Source of the DNA: Anopheles merus
Taxonomy: Eukaryota > Arthropoda > Insecta > Diptera > Culicidae
DNA length: 64,000 bases
Reading direction: 5' to 3'
Assembly: GCF_017562075.2 (NCBI RefSeq)
Contig: NC_054082.1
Coordinates: forward strand, 50,400,037-50,464,036
The notes beneath the pieces were generated by a model. That model ran no database searches, was not told the origin of the DNA, and saw only the letters and a program-made list of their open reading frames with translations. Of this stretch, positions 63,401 through 64,000 are shown in pieces. A program made the translations under genes and the position numbers. Each line of letters starts with the position of its first letter. The stretch's first letter is position 1.

Positions 63401-63881
63401 CAAATACGTTCAGCTCGTACTCTGGATGAGGATCCCAGATTTTTGACGATCTACTTCGAAAAGCACCAGTGGCATCACGGGCGACATCATGAGCTATAGG
63501 TAATTATTCACAAAGACATAGTAAACATTTATATGTCAGCAAGACCAAACGTGATAGACAAAGTAAAACTTAATGCTAAACTAAATGACATGCTTTTATG
63601 TGTTTTTGCTTATAAAATCCTACAAGATTATGCTTGCCTACCTGTTTTGGATTCGTATAACAGATCATCTTGATGCAAGGGCCGAGCTATTTTGGTAATG
63701 TACGCAAATTCCGTATCGTTATTTACTTCATTCGCCTGCATCACATCGCCATTATCTATATTATTGCTAATAATACTATTGGTACTAATGTGGCCATCAG
63801 ATACTGATGGTACTATCCTACTGCTCCCGTTATCATCATTGACTATAGCTACTCGCAAGGTCGATTCTCTCACTGCAGCTT
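324..63881 (-). CDS. ADAMTS metalloprotease, ADAMTS9/20/GON-1-like (18 internal exons, both ends outside window)
   Basis: This gene encodes a secreted zinc endopeptidase of the extracellular matrix. Exons in transcript order (minus strand): 63642-63881, 63342-63493, 63024-63164, 34668-34866, 19075-19262, 18014-18134, 15883-16120, 14221-14373, 8046-8378, 7357-7961, 6703-7264, 6423-6633, 5847-6017, 4709-4849, 3865-4122, 2645-2776, 1638-1853, 324-485. Every junction uses GT-AG and codon phase is kept throughout, giving about 1407 codons. Domain order is prodomain, furin site RRRR, reprolysin-type catalytic domain with HELGHVLGMPHD, disintegrin-like, TSR1, Cys-rich, spacer, then eight complete TSRs and the start of another. 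A long C-terminal TSR series is typical of ADAMTS9/ADAMTS20 and nematode GON-1; the GON domain that would settle this would lie left of the window. The signal-peptide exon lies right of it. The array of three vitellogenin genes sits inside the intron 34867-63023. Family call is strong; the exact subfamily is inferred. Confidence 0.9.
876..899. repeat. GGTT microsatellite
   Basis: Six tandem GGTT units within an ADAMTS intron. Confidence 0.85.
1178..1382 (-). mobile_element. tRNA-derived SINE in ADAMTS intron
   Basis: The full-length element matches the Vg-spacer SINEs, with intact A and B boxes on the minus strand and a TTCTTCTTCTTT-complement tail. A 14 bp target duplication TTTTTGTTTACTTT is seen at 1164-1177 and 1385-1398. 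Confidence 0.78.
1638..1853 (-). CDS. ADAMTS visible exon 17: TSR8 body and tryptophan strand of TSR9
   Basis: The exon is 72 codons, phase 0. It starts CAGSCDAEGRRKPNVIC, has a long basic loop, and ends CPFRWVPGNWSE. The acceptor is GCGGTGCAG and the donor is TGAG|GTGCGC. Confidence 0.85.
1854..2644 (-). other. ADAMTS intron between exons 16 and 17
   Basis: It has GGC/GTT-type triplet runs (1940-1985, 2127-2175) and an A-rich stretch. Long frames across the triplet runs are shadows. Nothing else seen. Confidence 0.7.
2645..2776 (-). CDS. ADAMTS visible exon 16: TSR7 body and tryptophan strand of TSR8
   Basis: The exon is 44 codons, phase 0, with a pyrimidine-rich acceptor TTCTCTTTTAG. The translation starts CNDECIRSRQVLC and ends SFKWRVT. 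It lacks the usual CS and CG pairs but keeps six Cys and the spacing, so it is a divergent TSR. Confidence 0.8.
2777..3864 (-). other. ADAMTS intron between exons 15 and 16
   Basis: AT-rich; no recognisable feature. Confidence 0.7.
3865..4122 (-). CDS. ADAMTS visible exon 15: linker, TSR6, tryptophan strand of TSR7
   Basis: The exon is 86 codons, phase 0. A Pro/Asn/Gln-rich linker precedes WRAYSYSNCSAECDGG (TSR6), and the exon closes with CPSWNFGTWSK. The acceptor GACGTACAG|CCAAAC is chosen for frame; the left half of the linker is therefore less certain than the TSR. The donor AGCAAG|GTAAGT is strong. Confidence 0.82.
4123..4708 (-). other. ADAMTS intron between exons 14 and 15
   Basis: No recognisable feature other than a CA/GT run next to the donor of exon 14 (4689-4706). 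Confidence 0.7.
4709..4849 (-). CDS. ADAMTS visible exon 14: TSR5 body
   Basis: The exon is 47 codons long, phase 0 at both ends. It starts CSVTCGEGQRAYALQC, the canonical CS-x-TCG-x-G motif, and ends TMPPCDQK. The acceptor is TTCCCGTGCAG and the donor is AAAAG|GTTTGTG. Confidence 0.88.
4850..5846 (-). other. ADAMTS intron between exons 13 and 14
   Basis: It contains the TTAA-flanked MITE; nothing else recognised. Confidence 0.7.
5168..5558. mobile_element. piggyBac-like MITE with TTAA ends (391 bp)
   Basis: The left end TTAACACGTTCAGCCC (5168-5183) and the right end GGGCTGAACGTGTTAA (5543-5558) are perfect inverted repeats. TTAA at both edges is the target preference of piggyBac-family elements. 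There is no coding capacity. An 18 bp hairpin-forming palindrome lies at 5521-5538 (GCGGTC...GACCGC). Confidence 0.72.
5847..6017 (-). CDS. ADAMTS visible exon 13: TSR4 body and tryptophan strand of TSR5
   Basis: The exon is 57 codons long, phase 0 at both ends. It begins CSCSDRTQNRTAKC and ends RWVKGELTP. The acceptor is GGCGTGCAG and the donor is CCCCG|GTAGCT. The NRT sequon predicts N-glycosylation. Confidence 0.85.
6423..6633 (-). CDS. ADAMTS visible exon 12: TSR3 and tryptophan strand of TSR4
   Basis: The translation WEPGRTECSSACGEGTKK marks TSR3. The exon ends TWLYSQWNK, the W-x5-W start of TSR4. The donor AAG|GTTACA is weak, but this boundary keeps frame and places the next exon exactly at the CS motif, as at the other TSR junctions. 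Confidence 0.85.
6703..7264 (-). CDS. ADAMTS visible exon 11: spacer domain, His-rich linker, TSR2
   Basis: The spacer continues as SGNEIIFND through RLEYTVTSSEERITS. A histidine-rich linker follows (DHPHHTHHSHYS), then a TSR starting WELAPWTECDQQC with six Cys and ending in phase 2. The donor is TTTCTA|GTAAGT, and the apparent stop in the genomic reading is made by the intron. Confidence 0.92.
7357..7961 (-). CDS. ADAMTS visible exon 10: TSR1, Cys-rich domain, start of spacer
   Basis: This is the longest exon. It starts FNECSRTCGGGIQARTREC, completing TSR1. A Cys-rich region with NFREEQC and QCKLLCRV follows, then CGVCRGDNSTC and the first part of the spacer (RIPEGATSINI). The CGVC motif is the family's usual Cys-rich to spacer junction. 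Here it contains an RGD tripeptide where GGD is more usual. Confidence 0.95.
8046..8378 (-). CDS. ADAMTS visible exon 9: disintegrin-like domain and start of TSR1
   Basis: The exon is joined through a split codon to YFE of the preceding exon. It includes KQCELVFGNGSKIC, MPPCARLWC and TQHMPWADGTEC, typical of the disintegrin-like module, and ends GGWSAWSS, the tryptophan strand of the first thrombospondin type 1 repeat. The 5.8 kb intron upstream has no other exon that I can recognise. Confidence 0.95.
8379..14220 (-). other. ADAMTS intron between exons 8 and 9 (5.8 kb)
   Basis: I see no gene, RNA gene or intact mobile element. Frames of up to about 155 codons (8896-9363) and 131 codons (9939-10334) have no recognisable domain. 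Confidence 0.65.
14221..14373 (-). CDS. ADAMTS visible exon 8: second half of zinc motif and Met-turn
   Basis: The exon begins LGMPHDDDHRC, completing HELGHVLGMPHD when joined to the previous exon. A Met-turn follows at NNRIMSRTIDH, then the conserved W-x-W-S-x-C-S stretch (HPWQWSNCS) and ILSEYFE. All residues expected for an active zinc protease are present. Confidence 0.95.
14374..15882 (-). other. ADAMTS intron between exons 7 and 8
   Basis: No recognisable feature. It interrupts the codon just after HELGH of the zinc site. Confidence 0.75.
15883..16120 (-). CDS. ADAMTS visible exon 7: catalytic domain with first half of zinc motif
   Basis: The exon ends with IAHELGHV, the first half of HExxHxxGxxHD with the general base Glu and two of the zinc-binding His residues. 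Upstream it has DMLQDFCRF and the conserved Cys pattern of ADAMTS catalytic domains. The intron falls inside the zinc motif, in the codon after HELGH. Confidence 0.95.
16121..18013 (-). other. ADAMTS intron between exons 6 and 7
   Basis: It holds a GTAAGT/AAGTAAGT-rich low-complexity stretch (about 16330-16580), one SINE, and a 16 bp palindrome CATGGGGGCCCCCATG (17570-17585). Confidence 0.7.
16637..16840 (+). mobile_element. tRNA-derived SINE in ADAMTS intron
   Basis: The sequence runs from GCCGGTCTGATGGTACAGTC through GGGTTCAAGCCCC (B box) to a GAAGAGGAAGAAAGG tail. It is somewhat diverged, and the flanking duplication (AGAAAG) is short and uncertain. Confidence 0.72.
18014..18134 (-). CDS. 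ADAMTS visible exon 6: catalytic domain
   Basis: The translation VSSVYADASIGSSMKIAVTH followed by a dihistidine segment continues the metalloprotease fold. I chose the acceptor CTCAAAAAG|GTTTCC over the later TTTCCAG because only the first keeps the frame; the later one meets a stop after three codons. The donor is AGAAG|GTAAGA. Confidence 0.88.
18135..19074 (-). other. ADAMTS intron between exons 5 and 6
   Basis: No recognisable feature. Confidence 0.7.
19075..19262 (-). CDS. ADAMTS visible exon 5: furin site and start of catalytic domain
   Basis: The acceptor is TTTTTTCCAG and the donor is TCCATT|GTAAGT. The product contains SRHSRRRRSPEHF, a polybasic proprotein-convertase site, followed by DYTVEVLVVVDNQM, the characteristic first strand of the reprolysin-type metalloprotease domain. 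It ends TLMSI in phase 0. Confidence 0.93.
28016..28913. mobile_element. MITE-like element with TA ends (about 0.9 kb)
   Basis: The inverted ends read TA-GCGGAAYTTGGGGCAAGTG on both strands and extend about 26 bp with one mismatch. TA at both edges suggests a TA target duplication, as in Tc1/mariner relatives. The subterminal motif GGGGCAAGTGTGCCA recurs in direct orientation near 28029, 28046, 28396 and 28421 and inverted near 28677-28705. There is no transposase ORF. Confidence 0.7.
32286..32580. repeat. dispersed repeat, copy A
   Basis: The stretch TTCAGGAGGAACGGCTTTG (from 32286) and the stretch AAAGAGGCGAATGAGGCCAA (from about 32533) both recur near 62295-62570, the second in inverted orientation. 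This suggests one or two degenerate MITE families. No name is assigned. Confidence 0.4.
32982..33171 (-). mobile_element. tRNA-derived SINE in ADAMTS intron (tail shortened)
   Basis: This is the same family, minus orientation. The body from CAACAACCGTTGTCGGTC to the A box is kept, but the GAAG-type tail is replaced by an A/C-rich stretch. Confidence 0.72.
34668..34866 (-). CDS. ADAMTS visible exon 4: prodomain end
   Basis: The acceptor is ATCAAATACAG and the donor is AAGCTG|GTAAGTAG. The translation starts QGHIKTTNASFLIQPADN, which continues the propeptide motif 'L-C-x-G-x-x-G-x-I-x-T-x-x-x-x-F-x-I-x-P' from exon 3. Phase 0 in, phase 1 out, matching the neighbours. This exon fixes the vitellogenin cluster as intronic because it is separated from exon 3 by the whole array. 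Confidence 0.88.
34867..35492. other. ADAMTS intron segment upstream of Vg copy 1
   Basis: This is AT-rich unique sequence. The last 60 bp show only loose similarity to the equivalent place upstream of copies 2 and 3, so it is probably the ancestral 5' flank of the cluster and may hold distal enhancers. No coding feature. Confidence 0.6.
35493..35730 (+). promoter_or_regulatory. Vg copy 1 proximal promoter and 5' UTR
   Basis: A TATA box (TATAAA) lies at 35643-35648, 83 bp before the ATG. Upstream are a GATA site (TGATAA, 35512-35517), another WGATAR (TGATAG, 35609-35614) and a forkhead-like site TGTAAACA (35527-35534). GATA and forkhead/HNF3 sites are established elements of mosquito fat-body Vg promoters; their activity here is inferred. 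The near-identity with copies 2 and 3 begins at about 35493, so this is the only 5' sequence that all three genes share. Confidence 0.8.
35731..42066 (+). CDS. Vg: vitellogenin, copy 1 (complete, 2052 aa)
   Basis: Yolk protein precursor: a large lipid-transfer glycoprotein secreted by the fat body and taken up by oocytes. Exons are 35731-35761, 35865-40808 and 40883-42066; introns of 103 and 74 bp have GTAAGT donors. The ATG at 35731 gives the signal peptide MIAKLLLLTLVGLCTA, which no other frame supplies. An N-terminal lipoprotein domain follows, with polyserine tracts near residues 365-392 and 451-493 around an RNRR cleavage site at 420-423. The long Tyr/Phe-rich middle is lipovitellin. Exon 3 carries a vWD domain with DGYR (about 1816) and GLCG (about 1834), then a third Ser-rich stretch near 1923-1947. 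Codon use is strongly biased to C/G third positions, as expected of a very highly expressed gene. Copy-specific residues are P909, K1913 and A2049. The gene lies inside an ADAMTS intron on the opposite strand. Confidence 0.97.
42167..42172 (+). terminator. Vg copy 1 poly(A) signal
   Basis: AATAAA lies about 100 bp after the stop codon, in an AT-rich 3' UTR. Confidence 0.75.
42371..42572 (-). mobile_element. tRNA-derived SINE (SINE200-like), Vg spacer 1, left
   Basis: The head GGGCCGGTCTGGTGGTACAG contains a Pol III A box and GGCTTGAACCC read on the plus strand is the complement of a B box. The tail is (GAAGAAG)-like. A 7 bp target duplication AATCATT flanks it at 42361-42367 and 42573-42579. 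The family name rests on memory of anopheline SINE200; the tRNA derivation is visible. Confidence 0.75.
44279..44480 (+). mobile_element. tRNA-derived SINE (SINE200-like), Vg spacer 1, right
   Basis: This element belongs to the same family as the left SINE, in opposite orientation. The 13 bp target duplication ATCCATTTTGGGA is perfect (44266-44278 and 44482-44494). A box TGGTACAGTCG and B-box-like GGTTTCAAGCCC are visible, the latter slightly mutated. Confidence 0.78.
44640..44890 (-). mobile_element. non-LTR retrotransposon 3' remnant, Vg spacer 1
   Basis: One minus-strand frame reads GQNDPFLRALSAFNDSYRL followed by FDFNV and FRSRLRD before a stop. This resembles the extreme C-terminal end of insect LINE ORF2 proteins (pattern NDP...FN...Y.LFDFN...FR.RL). 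An (AAT)n tail follows, as expected of a LINE 3' end. The reverse transcriptase core is absent. The family is not identified. Confidence 0.55.
45367..45604 (+). promoter_or_regulatory. Vg copy 2 proximal promoter and 5' UTR
   Basis: The TATA box is at 45517-45522, with the same GATA and forkhead-like sites as copy 1. Unlike copy 1, the sequence further upstream is the intergenic spacer shared with copy 3. Confidence 0.8.
45605..51940 (+). CDS. Vg: vitellogenin, copy 2 (complete, 2052 aa)
   Basis: This is a near-exact copy of the first Vg gene, shifted by 9874 bp. Exons are 45605-45635, 45739-50682 and 50757-51940. Splice sites, signal peptide, RNRR site and vWD motifs are all intact. The only private residue I find is F1936, replacing a Ser in the third Ser-rich stretch (codon 51587-51589). 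At P/Q909, K/N1913 and A/V2049 it agrees with copy 3. At the six residues where copy 3 is unique it agrees with copy 1. That makes it the least diverged member, consistent with being a product of the latest duplication or of gene conversion with both neighbours. No disabling mutation is seen. Confidence 0.97.
52041..52046 (+). terminator. Vg copy 2 poly(A) signal
   Basis: AATAAA at the position equivalent to copy 1, about 100 bp after the stop. Confidence 0.75.
52245..52446 (-). mobile_element. tRNA-derived SINE, Vg spacer 2, left
   Basis: The orthologous copy of the left SINE in spacer 1, with the same AATCATT duplication, so it was carried by segmental duplication and not inserted separately. 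Confidence 0.75.
54149..54350 (+). mobile_element. tRNA-derived SINE, Vg spacer 2, right
   Basis: The duplicated counterpart of the right SINE of spacer 1, with the same flanking ATCCATTTTGGGA. Confidence 0.75.
54510..54760 (-). mobile_element. non-LTR retrotransposon 3' remnant, Vg spacer 2
   Basis: The duplicated counterpart of the remnant in spacer 1, differing by one or two bases. Confidence 0.55.
55237..55474 (+). promoter_or_regulatory. Vg copy 3 proximal promoter and 5' UTR
   Basis: The TATA box is at 55387-55392. GATA and forkhead-like sites are kept, and the flank upstream is the second spacer, nearly identical to the first. Confidence 0.8.
55475..61810 (+). CDS. Vg: vitellogenin, copy 3 (complete, 2052 aa)
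   Basis: This is the third tandem Vg gene, 9870 bp after copy 2. Exons are 55475-55505, 55609-60552 and 60627-61810. Domain order and lengths are identical to the others. Private residues are H326, A537, T1271, A1662, M1762 and N2012, so it is the most diverged in protein. It also has several silent changes not seen in copies 1 and 2. All intron boundaries and the stop codon are intact, so it should encode full-length vitellogenin. Its 3' flank keeps the poly(A) signal but leaves the repeat at about 62107, so it has a different downstream context from the other two. Confidence 0.97.
61911..61916 (+). terminator. Vg copy 3 poly(A) signal
   Basis: AATAAA at the position equivalent to copies 1 and 2; the surrounding 3' UTR is still within the repeat. 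Confidence 0.75.
62108..63023. other. ADAMTS intron segment downstream of Vg copy 3
   Basis: It contains the dispersed repeat, AT microsatellite and several poly-C runs (62791-62908). No gene seen. Confidence 0.65.
62294..62572. repeat. dispersed repeat, copy B, with AT microsatellite
   Basis: TTCAGGAGTAACGGTCC near 62297 matches the start of the repeat at 32286. The segment GCATTCGCCTCTTTAAG near 62553 is the complement of that at 32533. Between them is a long (TATAT/ATATT)n run at about 62335-62412. Confidence 0.4.
63024..63164 (-). CDS. ADAMTS visible exon 3: prodomain with paired cysteines
   Basis: The acceptor is TTTAACAG and the donor is GCATG|GTAAGTC. The 47-codon exon begins VTHFWPNET and contains CYYKGSV and RVSLCEGM, which correspond to the C-Y-G-x-V and S-x-C-x-G motifs of the ADAM/ADAMTS propeptide. 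The next exon lies 28 kb away, beyond the vitellogenin array. Confidence 0.9.
63342..63493 (-). CDS. ADAMTS visible exon 2: prodomain core
   Basis: The acceptor is TACCTATAG and the donor is GAAG|GTAAGA. The product includes WDPHPEYELNVFGIRMHIKL and then a segment ending FIHKDMK, matching the conserved prodomain pattern of an extracellular beta-strand stretch found in ADAM/ADAMTS propeptides. Phase 1 in, phase 0 out. Confidence 0.85.
63642..63881 (-). CDS. ADAMTS visible exon 1: N-terminal prodomain
   Basis: The exon has a T-rich acceptor ending TTTTTACAG and a donor CAG|GTAGGC. It enters with two bases of a split codon and leaves with one base. The product is acidic and low in complexity, rich in Asn, Ser and Asp, and ends LYESKT. 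No signal peptide is present, so at least one upstream exon lies beyond the right edge. Confidence 0.7.
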
Positions 63882-64000
63882 CTGTAAAAAACACATATAA
63901 AGAAGAGCAATTAGTTTTTGCTTTATTATTTTTTAAAACATTATGTTTTAAAACATTAGCCTTAAAACATTATTTGTTAAAAACTAATTTCAAATTAACC

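Overview
The window is insect nuclear DNA, almost certainly from an Anopheles mosquito of the An. gambiae type. The grounds are a 2052-residue mosquito-type vitellogenin with polyserine tracts, short GT-AG introns, dispersed tRNA-derived SINEs resembling the anopheline SINE200 family, and small non-autonomous transposons. No bacterial, CRISPR, rRNA or conventional tRNA feature was seen.

Two gene systems are interleaved. (1) One very large minus-strand gene runs through the whole window. It encodes a secreted ADAMTS metalloprotease of the ADAMTS9/ADAMTS20/GON-1 type. I place 18 internal coding exons (about 4.2 kb of coding sequence), all joining in frame. In transcript order, from right to left, they encode the prodomain (63.9-63.0 kb and 34.8 kb), a furin site and catalytic domain (19.2-14.2 kb), disintegrin-like domain, first thrombospondin repeat, Cys-rich and spacer region (8.4-6.7 kb), and eight further complete thrombospondin repeats plus the start of another (6.9-0.3 kb). 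The N-terminal exon(s) lie right of the window and the C-terminal end lies left of it.

(2) The 28 kb intron between the third and fourth visible ADAMTS exons holds three plus-strand vitellogenin (Vg) genes in head-to-tail array. Each has three exons, a TATA box, GATA and forkhead-like sites, a signal peptide, an N-terminal lipid-transport domain, two polyserine tracts around an RNRR cleavage site, a C-terminal vWD domain and a poly(A) signal. The repeat units are 9874 bp, 9870 bp and a partial unit of about 6.87 kb. They are nearly identical: I find 10 variable residues among the three proteins. The third unit ends at a point where the first two units carry a SINE insertion.

The remainder is intronic. 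The largest introns are 19263-34667 (15.4 kb), 34867-63023 (28.2 kb, with the Vg array) and 8379-14220 (5.8 kb). They contain SINEs, a piggyBac-like MITE with TTAA ends (5168-5558), a MITE with TA ends (28016-28913), a non-LTR retrotransposon remnant in each Vg spacer, AT microsatellites and poly-C runs. Functionally, Vg is the main yolk precursor made in the fat body after a blood meal, while the host gene encodes an extracellular-matrix protease. The nested, opposite-strand arrangement means that heavy Vg transcription runs against the ADAMTS transcript.
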